Positions 47,000 to 59,100 of a stretch of 64,000 nucleotides of DNA are shown here, one piece after another. Each line of letters begins with the position of its first letter. The stretch's first letter is position 1. A program made the position numbers and the translations under genes. The notes below the pieces were generated by a model. It was not told where the DNA came from. It did no database searches and saw only the letters and a list, made by a program, of their open reading frames with translations. The stretch is from Rhizophagus irregularis (taxonomy: Eukaryota; Glomeromycota; Glomeromycetes; Glomerales; Glomeraceae), in contig NC_089460.1 of the NCBI RefSeq assembly GCF_026210795.1, positions 1,240,001 through 1,304,000 of the forward strand, written 5' to 3'.

Positions 47000-49900
47000 A
47001 GTTAAATCTTCTATTCAAAGGTATAATCGACAAATATTTTTGTTTTCCTACCATAATATTTCTAAATTTTGTAGCTCGACATAATATCCTATGAACCACT
47101 AACAGGGAATCACAACCTTCTTGAAAGTATTCGGCTTTCCATAATTCGGTATTTGATATTTCTGGCTCCATAAAACTATGTTTAAACCGAATACTAGAAG
47201 AAGGTGCAGGTTTATACCACTTGACATATGCTAGGAGGTGAGTTTTCGTTCCTTCTGGAAATCTAAGGGCATGCTCGAAATAATATTGGACTTCACCCGG
47301 ATAAGTGTCAACTGAATCATCATTAGCTGCTTTTCATTTTGCAAATATATTCGCATTTTTTTCATGGCGACCAGAAATCATAGATCCAAATATTTCGGCG
47401 CCAATTTGTAGTCTTGCATGCTGATTCATATGCAAATCCATAAATCCTAACACATCTTCTTTTTCCCTTTCATATAATATTGCATACCATTCACATAGAA
47501 ATCCAAAGGCATAACGACATTGATATATGATGGGTTAAGCATTTGGCCAGGTAATGGTTCAGTGCCATATATTTTGGAAATCATAGACGTATTATGTCTC
47601 ATAAATAGAAAATGCTGCAGTTCCTCCCTTTCTGCTGTGATTGCTAAACTTCCTACAGCTTTTTTTGGTACAAGAAGATGGAGAGATTCATCTAGAAGGC
47701 CAGATGTCCATTTACATGATAAGTGATAATCCACCAAAGTGTTTTTAAGAACAATTTTCATTAATTCGGGTTCTATTTGTCGGTTACTATTAGGATATGA
47801 TCCTAAATAACAGGAATTTTTTTAATAAAGGTACTAAAGTTAATTGAAAGACACTGAAGTAAATTTACCTATATATCCATTAAGTCTTTCAAACGGGAAA
47901 AGCCAAAAACTATATATAGGACCATAATCATGACAGCAATCAGGAATATGAAGTGCGAGATGTATATTGCTTGTTATAAATTCTGGTCCATACAGTATGT
48001 ATATTCTATAAGGTAGGCCATATCTTTTAACCTCTCTTGCACCTCCTTCAAATCATCATCTGTAATAAATCTTGCTACTAAAAGATTACAAGCTCGAACA
48101 AAATGCCCTAAGATCTTTCTATCATTATCATCTAGCATATCCCATAATATAGATGTAGAATAAATCATAATAAAGGTCTTCCATTGATCAGCAGTTAAGT
48201 TAGAAAACCCATCATTTCCGATTGCAATCTTTGGAGGAATTCTACCAATGTCAGAAGGTAAATCAATATTATCCATTCTGTTTTGTGCTACACGAAGTTG
48301 TTCCATAGTTAATTTTTTTTGGTTTACAAAAATGGATTTGATTATCCATTTTGCAACACCGAAGAAAAGACAATGCATAGGATCCACTACAGCAAATCGT
48401 ATAGGATCCATGTATGGTAGGCGAAGCACTTCAGTCCATCTTATACCACGTACTTTAAAATGTGCTTTCTGGAGGACTTTGAGTTACATTGCAACCATTC
48501 ATGAGCATATTGCCTATGTAATAAAAGATCTGCAGGCTTTGTTACCCATTCATTATAGTCTTGCATTCCTCCGTAATGAGTTTTTCTAAATTCCTCGCTA
48601 TAAGTGGTACGTTTATCACACCTATAGCATTTCATTACTGCAGATCCATGACCAAATAACTTTCGTGTAGCTGGAGTATCAGACGATCCAACAATTAATG
48701 CAACTTTTATTTCTAAACCATTGGAAAATTGGTGAGTTTTTGGTACTTTCCACCCCTTCCAAAGTTCTAATAACTCATCTACAATAGGAGCTAGATAATG
48801 ATTAATGCGTTCCAACCCTGCCTCGCTCTTTTGGTCCTGGTAAGAAACCCAAATATATAATATTTTCGGGCTTATTCCTTTCTGACCTTGGAAGATTGCA
48901 AATAGACGCATAAATAGCACCAGTACTATGCTGCGTGTAGGAGAATGGTTGGAACCAATCAAGATTAAGGAGAAGGCACCAGATGGGTTGTCAGTCTACG
49001 CTTGTAAAAAGGTACTACCATCAAATGGAAAATTTTTCCATACCTTACCATCGTAAATATCTGAATAGATATTATTTTCGTTTCTTTGAGTCCCTGATAA
49101 TTTTAACATGTTCTTAAAATCTGGTCGTTGATATAAAATGCTCAATTGCTGACGAATGTTTGGCTTAGGATAAAGCACTGCGTACCGCAATTGTTGCATT
49201 TTTATTTTTTTTGAGAATGGAAAGTGGATTATTGCATTGGTGATTACGACTTGATATTGGATTATTTGGATACTCTTTATACGGGCAATTCATTATAGCA
49301 ACTTTTTCTTCTTCCTTATATGCAATAATATCTTTAACATTATGCAATTTATGGCAATCGGTACGTGCAGCTAATTGCATTTTCGGTTGAAAAATGTTTA
49401 ACCATATTTTTGCCATATATAATGAGGTAGGAAAATTTTCAAATTGCAACTTATCAAAGCGCATAAGAATTATATGAAAAAATTTTATTAAGGATTCAAG
49501 TGCAATATCAGGCAATCGAAATCTTTGTTGAAATTTAAATAGCCATATTATAATTTCAGTATTAATAGAATCACTTAAGCTTTCCACTATAAATGCTTCT
49601 TTATTGTCATTGTCAATCTTAGGAGATGCGAAAAAATCTTCTACATCATCATTCTCCTCTCCTTCATCCACATCATCATTCTCTTCCTCATCCATATTAT
49701 CTACATCATCATTCTCCTCTCCTTCATTCACATCATCATTCTCTTCCCCATCCATATTATTTACATCATCATTCTCCTCTCCCTCATCCACATCATCATT
49801 CTCTTCCTCATCCATATTATTTACATCATCATTCTCTTCCCCTCATTTATATTATCTACATTATAATTCTCACCAAAATAATTGATTTCATCATTATTTT

Positions 49901-50369
49901 CATCAATTGTAGGTGCTGGAATACGAAAACATGAAGGTTTTGATGAAAATAATGTTATATTTTCTTCAATATATTGGAAAGAGGGACCAGGATGGAAAGA
50001 GTCCTGATTCGGACTAGATGTACCAGAGTAATTATTTCTTTCTCGCTTTTTTGATATGTTCAATTTTATTTCTGTATTTATATATGTATTATTAACAGAT
50101 GATGTTTTTTTCTTTCTTATCATGATGGTATTTTCCTGATTTTTTCTAGAATCTTTTGATCTCGATTCCCACAAACTATCATCATACGTATGTTTCTCTT
50201 GAGTGCGAGAATCAACTTCTGCACCTTTGCAACGAGCACAATTGCAAATATACAAATACTTTTTTTTGGGCTTTATTAAATCAGCCACAAAGGTTTCAGA
50301 GGTTTCAACTTTACGTTTTTTATTACTCTTTATTAATTCAGATATAGAGTTACATTTTTTATTACTCAT
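47000..50369 (-). pseudogene. Tnp2/Plavaka-like (CACTA-related) transposase
   Basis: Reads leftward from MSNKKCNSISELIKSNKKRK at 50369. A Cys motif YICNCARCKG and a Ser/Lys-rich zone precede an acidic repeat (49620-49870). The core has TDCHKLHNVKDI (about 49345), WFQPFSYTQHSTGAIY (about 48960 in the correct frame), KCYRCDKRTTY (about 48630), the conserved VVDPMHCLFFGVAKWI (about 48380) and FWLFPFERLNG (about 47895). The C-terminal part includes YYFEHALRFPEG and HLLAYVKWYKPA. These are the landmarks of fungal Plavaka/Tnp2-type transposases. Several frame breaks and a small intron-like gap (about 47874-47800) occur, so the copy is probably inactive. Terminal CACTA-like repeats were not identified. 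Confidence 0.78.
49625..49860 (-). repeat. Acidic coding tandem repeat in the Tnp2-like gene
   Basis: Roughly four tandem units of about 57-60 bp encode variants of GEENDDVNNMDEEENDDVDE. They are in frame except at the left unit (around 49840), where a one-base change shifts the frame. Confidence 0.75.
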
Positions 50370-50682
50370 TTTTATTAAAATGTATAAAATATATTTTTTA
50401 TTCTATCACTTTTAATAGTTAGTAATCAAGACGTTCAGAAACGAGCTTTTAATAATCCTTATCATACAAAAGAATTGCACAAGAATTTTATGAGCGCGTT
50501 ACTTTTACCTGGTGAGAATTGCGCAAACGCGTTGCTACCTCTGAGCCTTGATCTGCATCCTGAAATCTCCGAAATCATTATAAATTTGCACACAATCAAC
50601 TTTTCTTGCGTTCTGAAATCTCTACTTTATACGGGATTTTTTTATTTTACAAAATAACAAAAAGATTTTATACTTCGTAACA

Positions 50683-51885
50683 ATGAATAGTGATAATGTA
50701 TCATCTAGTGATGAATCATCATCATCATCATCCTCCTCCTCCTCTTCTTCTTCTTCCTTTTCTAAAAGTTCTTATAACACGATAAAAGCAAGTATTTGAT
50801 TATTTTATATATTATTTCTGCTTTTATCCTATTTACATTTATCTATTATTTTACAGAAAGAAGTGTTTATTTGGAGCGACTCTGAGCTAAAAGACGTATA
50901 CAGTATTAACTATGAGCTCACATGGGCTGAGCAAAAAGATAACATAGTCACCAAGTTGCTTCCACCACTTTACAAACTTGTAAATAAAAAATATAAAGTC
51001 TCAAATAGTGATTTATTAAAGATGTTATATGGACGTTGGCGATCTCGCCATCGCGTTAGTAATATTAGAAAGCAAGGGAAGCCCAAATAAAACGTAACAA
51101 AAGAAGAGCAATGAAGAATTCAAGGATGCAGGATGTAAATTATTTAATTAACAGAAGCTATTAAATTTAGTTTTTTTTTTAAATTAATTATATTGTGCTT
51201 TATAATTAACATTGTTAGAAAAAAAAAAGAAGAACAAACGTGGCCAATTACCTAATACAAAACAAAGATAAGTACATTTGCCGATATCCTGAAAAGGATC
51301 TAGTTCAAATTTTAAAAGATTCAGGCTACCATTCCAAAGAATGGGAGGAAACCGACGAAGATGATGAAGATGATGAAAATGATGAAGAAGAAGTAGTCAC
51401 AAAAAAAATTTGATATATATTTATGAAAGATGGTGGAGATCTCCTGCTGTATGTATATTTTATTATTTTTTATCAAAGTATAAACACTAATTTATAGTTT
51501 AATTTCTTTATTTAAGCTTCAACGTTTATTACATTATCGTATTGATTCAACGGTAGAGTTATTAAGGAAAAAACCACCAAACTTAAAATGTAAAAGAGTT
51601 CTAGACAAAATAGAAACAGCTAGTATGCCACCTGCCGGCGCACCAAGCTGGTGTTTGAATAGAGAAGCACTTGAAAAATTCAACCGTTTAACCAAAAATA
51701 TCCCGGTTTATGATTATGATACTGATGAAAGCATTATTCAAGACAACAATGGTGCCGATGATGATGTTGATAATAACGTCGTAAATAACAAAAATAACAA
51801 CAAAAGGAAAAAAAGAAAAATAAATCTAAATCAAAAAATAAAAAATCAAAAAAATAAATTTTACAATTATTACACTTTTGCCTAA
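50683..51885 (+). CDS. Multi-exon gene of unknown function, conserved-looking, with two one-base frame breaks
   Basis: I do not recognise the family. Exons: 50683-50792 (start MNSDNVSSSDES then a poly-Ser run), about 50857-51136 (KEVFIWSDSELKDVYSINYE, then LLKMLYGRWRSRHRVS), about 51221-51448 (KDKYICRYPEKDLVQILKDS, then an acidic Glu/Asp run and YERWWRSPA), and about 51517-51885 (LQRLLHYRIDSTVELLRKKP, then MPPAGAPSWCLNREALEKFN and an Asn/Lys-rich tail). Splice junctions are in phase. The frame is lost by one base near 51070 and again in the poly-A run near 51405; both could be sequencing errors. Divergently placed 314 bp from the Tnp2-like gene, so it could be an accessory gene of that element or an independent host gene. 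Confidence 0.55.
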
Positions 51886-53599
51886 ATAGGTTTATCGTAA
51901 AAAATACTAATCAGACTTTAATAAAAATCAGAATTCAAACATTTTCATTTAATTTTTTTAAAAATTGATTGATTAAATTAAAAATATCATGGTTTGATAA
52001 AGCTATAGATTACAGTTTATTTTTTATTAATAAACAAGTTACGGTACGATTACTTTATTACAGTAACAATTTAATTACGGATAAGGTATTTAATAAGATA
52101 TCAAAAACTGATTAATAAAATTTTCTATATTAACATACGATAAATTAGATTAATGAGCTAAATACGATAATATTATTTTTTCAAAAAAATTAAAATGAAA
52201 ATATACACAAATTTTTGTTTTTGGTATGTAAGTCAAATTAAATTACTATATGCTTAAATCATAACTCATAACCCAAAGTTGAGGATTAACCGGGTACCTT
52301 GCTTTAGATTCAGCGACACTTCCCAAGTCAGATGAGGTGCCACAGGTACGCTTTAAGAAAACTCGCTATGATAATAAGGATAAGTATATTCGAAAATACC
52401 ATTTATGAATGAACATAGGATACGATGAATAATCTCAAATAGAAAAATAAAAAATAAAAAAATAAAATAAAATAAAAATAAAAATATAAAAAATAAAATA
52501 AAATAAAAAAAATATTTTCAATTAGACAAAGCATCCTCGTTCCTTCCTGGAATTCTCATTTGACTAAATTATTATTGTTTGTAATTTGATCCATTTGAAT
52601 CCACCATAAATTGCCAGACAGGGCGAACCCTTATTAGACAATTATAGCTTCATCACCAAATGGCTGCGATGTGTTTAATGATATGGCAACCTGTTTAATT
52701 CATTTTTAAATGAGCAAACGTGGCCATAAAACTCATTAAAAAGGTAGGCTACAGAGTGCAATGCAACCTACCTAACCTAACAAGTAGGTCTAAGGGTTAG
52801 GGAATAAAATATACCCTAAACCCACGCAGTTGGTATGGAAATAAAAGTTTACAAATGGAAGTTTCAGACTGTGCCTGACGACAAAATGGGTGAGGTGCAA
52901 TCAGGACTTTTTCCTCTAATCCAGCCCAGAATTATAGAGGCAACATTGTTATCGTACAAAGCACATCGACGAAAACGTCTCTCAAAGAAATTAATCAATA
53001 AAGAGTATACTTAGGCAATAGCCGATCTTCATCGTCACCCTATAAACTCCAAAAGGACAGGGATCAGCGCAGGCATTTTGGCTTACGTATTTCTTTAAAG
53101 ATTAATTAAATTGAAAGATAGGATCCAAATTCAATATGACTGAATCGATCGCCTCCGGTTATCAAACTTCCATCAGAAGTGATCGCTGAATCAAAGATAC
53201 CAATAATCACCCTTATCAGTAACGATCGAACTAAAGATGTTGGAGAAATAAAATCCGTCATTTATATGGAATTAGTTTGTATTACAATTTTATTACGATT
53301 TGGGTAAAAAAAATATCTCCTTAAAATTTATTTTTTTTCAGGTATCCTGGCTATATGGAAAGATTCCTAATATGGTAATAGTACAATACACCTTATACGC
53401 CATTTTGCAAATTCAGTGTAATAGTTTACAAAGAAAAAAAGGGGAATGTATTTATTTTTTTGCCATGAGAAATTTAATTACAATAAGTGGATTTCAGAAA
53501 ATCGCGGTAATTTGAATAATTTGTATATGCTTTTGATAACGGGTTTGAAGTTTAGGTATTCTCTGGCCGCACTACGATAATATTAAATAAACACACAAA
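51886..53599. other. Intergenic region
   Basis: No gene recognised. A simple AAATAAAAT run occupies about 52440-52515. From about 52265 to 53260 the sequence is less AT-rich (e.g. CCTACCTAACCTAACAAGTA near 52770) and could be a decayed retroposon, but I see no open frame or terminal repeat. Confidence 0.4.
52440..52515. repeat. Simple AAATAAAAT microsatellite
   Basis: About 75 bp of near-uniform AAAATAAAATA units. Confidence 0.85.
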
Positions 53600-53845
53600 T
53601 TTTTTTAAAGATCGTACAAATATCGGTGACCGATATATATTAGATAACAGATCGGTGACTAATAGTTTGGATATCGGACACTTGGTATTTACATTTTTTT
53701 AACCATATTTGAAATTTGCGCATTATGTGACAAATCGAGTACCCGATATGTTGTTAATATGTAAAAATGCCCGATATGTACCTAATTAGTCACCGATATA
53801 TAGGTACCCGATATGTGTGAGATAGATCGTTTTTTGACCTGTGTG
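53600..53845. mobile_element. Foldback repeat with CCGATAT / GGTACC units
   Basis: Inverted arms made of ATCGGTGACCGATAT, TACCCGATATG and similar words, ending TCGTTTTTTGACCTGTG at the right. The inverse of that end (CACAGGTCAAAA) is also the left end of the repeat at 34805, so the two are related. The left end is unclear. Confidence 0.5.
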
Positions 53846-54054
53846 AAGAGAAGCTAGTCCAGACCCTCTTTACTAAGAAAAATTATGTAGTTCACTATTA
53901 AGCTCTTTAGACATATATGAAGTTTGGGATGAAGGTTACAAAGATTCATGGTGCTCTTAAATTTCTGCAGTCTTTATGGATGAAAAACTATATTGAGGAA
54001 AATATTCGTAAGCGTAAAATTGCTAATAAAGATAATAGGGACGAGTTTGGGGTT

Positions 54055-54104
54055 AGTGGGATACCACCATTTGATATAATTATATCAAATGGTGGTATCC
54101 CACT
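54055..54104. repeat. Perfect 50-bp palindrome
   Basis: AGTGGGATACCACCATTTGA followed without spacer by its exact inverse; the centre (GATATAATTATATC) lies at 54079/54080. It directly precedes a tandem array made of related words. Confidence 0.95.
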
Positions 54105-54425
54105 TAGATTAGATTATAGTATCACCATATAATCTAATTATCACTATATAATCTGGGTACCACTATATGATCTGATTACCACCATATAATCTGAATATCA
54201 CCATATGATCTAATTATCACCATATAATCTAAATAATATAATCTAATTACCACCATATAATCTAATTAATGTGATCTAAATACCACCATTTAATCTATAC
54301 ATCAGATATCTATTTTATGCTCTAGCTATCTTTTTAAGCCTTTTCTATTAATATCTAATTACCACCACATATAATCTAACTACCACTGACAAGTTATCTG
54401 ACTACCACCACATATGATCTAACTA
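54105..54425. repeat. Degenerate tandem array of TAATTACCACCATATAATC units
   Basis: More than ten imperfect units of 18-22 bp in direct orientation, continuing the TACCACCAT word of the adjacent palindrome. Non-coding. Confidence 0.8.
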
Positions 54426-54429
54426 TCGC

Positions 54430-55297
54430 TCTTTTCTTGCTGTTTTTGAACTATTTGCAAGCCGAATCCTACCTTGAAGGAATTAGCCTTTTGCGCCAGT
54501 TTGAAATCTAGTTCCTATGTTGAGGGTGCGGATAGTTTGTACCTGTTTAGATGCCAGATTCTATATTAAAGTACTTACCTTTTGCGCCTATTTGGTTGCC
54601 CACCAAAATGCTGAAATATGGTAAAAAAATATTGCGTTGGGTGGCGCAGTAGATCTGCGATTAATTTTGGCCGGCACTATACCATAATTTTGGCCGATCT
54701 TTTGGGCATGTGATTCGAGGATCCAGCTTAGTACCATGATGGTGACCTGATAGTATCCTGGAATTGTTATGGAACTGGCAGGGAACTGGCAGGGGATTAC
54801 CATAGAAATGTTATGGAACTGGTAGTTTGCCAGCTTGGATGCCGAATTATTATGTCCAAAGGCCGATTTTATGGAATAGTACTGGCCGAAATTATGGAGC
54901 GAATCTTGACTGCGCCTTACTTTGCCATAGTCACGTGATACTGTTCTGGCGACAGAACACCCTCTGTCATAATATAGCAAATTCGGCTAATTCTATTCAC
55001 CAGTTTGGAGGTACGATATGCATTATTATGGCCGGCCCATTTGATTGTTAAAAAGTGCGCATATTGTAATCCAACTATTACCTATTAGTTGCCGGTAATA
55101 TGTATGCCGATTTCATATTCAAGATTGGAGGTGCGATTTGTATTACTATGGCCGGCCTATTTGATTGCCAGAAGTGCACCATTTCACAATCCAACTATTG
55201 CCTATTTGTTGCCGGCATATTGGCAGGACATTGTAAGCACTTCCGAGGTCCGATTATGGTTTAAACTGGGTCGAGGCAGTATGTATGCTATTTTTTG
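54430..55297. other. Non-coding block with a local tandem duplication
   Basis: Rich in GGCCGGC / TTGGCCG / GTTGCCGG words. Segment 54995-55110 is duplicated at 55115-55225 (GGAGGTACGATATGCATTAT versus GGAGGTGCGATTTGTATTAC, then TGGCCGGCC...TTTGATTG). The short open frames overlapping it encode only repeat sequence. Confidence 0.55.
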
Positions 55298-55712
55298 GCG
55301 TCCTAGTGTCCCTAGCGAAAATTTTCTGAGGACACTTTCTAGGGACAACTATGATATCGATTTTGGGGGTTTTAAGTTTACTGATTATGTTCTTCTATGA
55401 TTGTCCCTAGTGTCCCTAGTGTTCTTAGTAAAAGTAAAGTTATAGGAAAAAATTCGAAACTTATCCTATGCTATATATAGTATGCTATATAGGGTGGTAT
55501 ATAGATACTATATGGATGATATGTGTAATATACATATGCTAAAAAATAAAAAAAAGTTTAGAAGTTTCGATTTTTCATAGGGACGTTAGGGACACTAGGG
55601 ACACCCACCCAGAAGACTTCCCAGAATTCTAAAATCGTCAAAAAGCCTACTTTTTAGCGTCCTGAAGCGTCCCCAGAAAATTTTCGCTAGGGACAACTTT
55701 CTAGGGACAACT
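55298..55712. mobile_element. Inverted-repeat element with CTAGGGACA-rich arms
   Basis: Left arm GTCCCTAGCGAAAATTTTCT and right arm AGAAAATTTTCGCTAGGGAC (around 55310 and 55672) are inverse copies. Additional AGGGACACTAGGGACA words lie inside. The right end overlaps the last codons of the Cys-rich gene at 55687, so it inserted into or next to that gene's 3' end. Confidence 0.6.
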
Positions 55713-56004
55713 TAACTTGTTGCAACATTTTATCAAGAGCCTGTTCTAATGCTTCTGGTGTTTGCCCATCCCGAAACATCTTATCCATCTTCTTTTGATG
55801 ATAATTTGCTTTCGAATGGCATTTACTTACATGCCAATTACAATACCCATATTTTGATGCTGTCGGTCTTATATACCCATCTTGTTTGCATAGAGATCGC
55901 TGGCGTCTTTTCCAGTGAATACTACACCCTTCTGGTCGCATACTTCCACCTCCACAAACAATCCCTTCATCGGAGAGATACTGGCAAATATATTCGGCTC
56001 CCAT
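55687..56004 (-). CDS. Small Cys/His-rich protein of unknown function
   Basis: 105 codons from MGAEYICQYLSDEGIVCGGG. It contains repeated C...H/C..C arrangements (C-x5-IHWKRRQRSLC, YGYCNWHVSKCHSKANYH), which suggests zinc binding. The tail is a helix (TPEALEQALDKMLQQV). Its last residues (LSLESCP) are encoded by the adjacent inverted-repeat element, so the original stop may have been lost. It is divergent from the DNA polymerase at 56129 with 124 bp between starts, hinting at a shared promoter region. Confidence 0.55.
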   Translation of the reverse strand: MGAEYICQYLSDEGIVCGGGSMRPEGCSIHWKRRQRSLCKQDGYIRPTASKYGYCNWHVSKCHSKANYHQKKMDKMFRDGQTPEALEQALDKMLQQVKLSLESCP

Positions 56005-56128
56005 TTGATATTATTCTGGTTAATCTTTACTGTCTATAATAATATTTATTTTTATTTTAAACTTTTTTACAAGGGTATTATATACCAAATCCCAGGTATA
56101 CTAAATAACATATCCGAAAATTTTTACT

Positions 56129-59100
56129 ATGACCGAACATTCCGAGCTTTCAGAGTTCTTTGACGCTTCCGCCCTTTTTCACCCAAAGGCTGGAAAAGAT
56201 AAAACAAAAGGCCAGGTAATTCGCTATCCCGGTGAAAAATACTTGTCGGGCATTCCAACTCTGGATGATATAGTTGCAGAAAATGATGATGGATTAACTG
56301 TAATCCTTGACGATGCTCTATCCAGTTGCCAAAAAATTCCATTCATGGCTATTGATAGTGAAGGGTCAACAGAAAAGATAAAAGGAATGTACCGCTATGT
56401 ATTGCGTCTTTATGGTCGCCTTATTAATGGTCAAAAGGCACTGGTAACTCTTATAGGAATTCAGGTTTTCTTTGACATTCTCGTACCAGACAGAGAGACT
56501 CCAGATGAATGTGAAGAAAAAGTGAGCGAAATCCTCTCTGGCATTGTGAAATCATTTAAGACGGAGCATATTAAAGCATTCCCTTTCTGCGGATACTATG
56601 TAGAAAAAAAGCCATATTTACGAATTTATACGAATAGCACTGGGGAGAGAAAGAAAGCCATTATAGCTGTCCAAGATAATAATTTCGAAACTGCTTCAGA
56701 TGATTTATACTCATTCCACCAAAAGGTGGCTCGAGAAAATGGAATCCAACTCTCTGGGTGGTCTACATTAAACAAATATATATGCAAGAAAGGCAAGCGG
56801 ACCAGCCCGCTCTATTCACATGAATTCTATGTATCTATAGAAGATTACTGTCCGCTAGAGGATTTCACAACAATAAGTGACCGATTCCCTATTTCAGCTC
56901 TCTTACGGGATCGTACTCTTGTCCTCGCATGGGATATAGAAACGCAATCACAAGAGTTGGGTGAATTTGCCGAAGTCCTTAATCTGAAACAAAATGTCTT
57001 TATGATTTGCATGACACTGCATTGGAAAGATGATCCAAAACCGCTAAAGCAAATATGTCTTGTTGACGTTGAGACAGAACCAGATCCACGCTGGACCACA
57101 ATCGTATGTGGAAACCAAGAAAATCTGCTAAAGGCATTTACTCTCTGCTGGCGAGCATTTGCCCTGACATCCAAGTTGGGTTTAACGATTCAGACTATGA
57201 TTGGCGTTTCATTATGGAAAGAGCCTATCATCTTAACATTCTCGAATGGATGTGGGAGCGGATGACAGGAAGCTTTAAATCGTCTGAAGAAATAATAAAG
57301 TGGAATTATCGTGGAAAGATAGGAGCGAAATCTGAAAATACTTTTAAGAAGAAAGAAAAGAAAAAGAATAATGAGAACACAGATAGTGAAAATTCTTTCC
57401 ACATTCTTGAGAACGGAGAGGAGGATACGGAAGTCAAAGAATTTCTGGGCAGTCCGATTAAGATCAAAATTTCTGCGAAAGATAATTTCTTTTCCAGCTT
57501 CCTTAAACTGCCAGGATGTGTACCAATTGACGTTAGAGTTTCTCTCAAAAAGCGTTATCCTCGTTCTGAAGTCGAAAAGGAAGGCTCACTTAAATTCTTC
57601 TTACAAAAATGCGGTCTTGACGCTAAAGCTGACATGCCATACGATAAATTGTGGAAAACATATTCAGAGGCGAAAAGGGACCCGTCCCCATCAACTGCAA
57701 GGAAAATGCGGGAAGTAGCATATTACTGTATTATAGATGCACTGCGTTGCCAGGAGCTTTTGGTAAAGCTAAGTCAAATAAATGAATACAGAGAAGTCGT
57801 TTCTATAGCTTATGTATCTTTATTCGACACACACTATCGCGCAAATGGAATGAAGGTACGAAACTTTCTAGGCGCTTATGCTTTTAAGCGTGATATGTTA
57901 TTTAATGCAAGGATTCCTGAAAAGGTGGAAAAGGGTAAGTATCCCGGTGCATATGTTTTTCCACCTAAAAAAGGTATCGAGACGAAAAGGCCGGTAACGG
58001 GATTGGATTTTACATCTTTATATCCAAGCCTTATTATGGCCTATAACCTCTCTCCAGAAAAATTTATATTTAATCCAGAGGAGGCTGTCATTATAAAAAA
58101 GAATGGGAACACTTTACACGAGATTAGCTTTCCATTCAATAAGTGCACTATTCAAGCTTGGTGCGTAAGACATGATAATCGATCTGAGAAGAAAGGTTTA
58201 TACCCGACCGTATTAGAGGAATTATCTGCGATGAGACTAGAACTTAAAGCGCAACTTGCCTCATTAGGAAAGAAGAAGGTTCAACTTGGAAAGATAATAA
58301 GTTCGTTGAAAGAAAAGGGTAAAAGAATCCCTGAGAAGTTAGATTTAGAATATAAAACTCTTTGCTTCAAACATGACTGCTTGGATTCAAAGCAGAAAGC
58401 TGTAAAGTTATTTATGAATACCTTTTATGGAGAGGCCAGAAACCCATTATCTTTAATCTTTCTCCGTGCATTGGCCGGAGGAACTACTTCCGCTGGCAAA
58501 TACATTATCAAACTCGTTGCAGAATATGTGAAAAAGAAAGGCTTTAGAATCAAATACGGGGATACTAATTCTTTGTATCTTACATGTTCAGATAAGTATT
58601 TTGAAAAATGCGATGAAGCCTTTTCCAGAGGTGAACTTTCTAAAGAAGCGTACTGGACCGAAATGGTCAAAATTACTATGGATGTAATAAAAAAGTTGCG
58701 CGATCAGATTAATGCCTATCTTAGGATAAAAACCAGCACATCTTATCTTAAGATGGCTTACGAAAAGGTATTATTTCCTGTCTGCTTTACTGGCAAAAAA
58801 AAGTACTTTGGAATTGGGTATGAAGATGAAGTAAACTTTAGACCAGATGATCTCTTTAAGAAAGGAATTGATACTGTAAAGCAAGGTAAATCCCAGCTTC
58901 TCAAATTCATCGGAGAGAAGATTATGAGAGAGGCTATGGATATTAATAATACACGTTCAATTCACGATATTGTTGAAGATACTCTTAGAGAAGCCCGGAA
59001 CAAGGAATGGGATTTCAATGAATTTATCGTAATGGGTATATGGAAGCCTAAGAAAAATAATCTCTGCAACAATCGCTTTGTGAAATGTATGAGAGAGAGA

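Noticed and set aside
49604-49934. Ser- and His-rich open frames on the plus strand
   Set aside because: They are antisense reads of the acidic tandem repeat in the Tnp2-like transposase.
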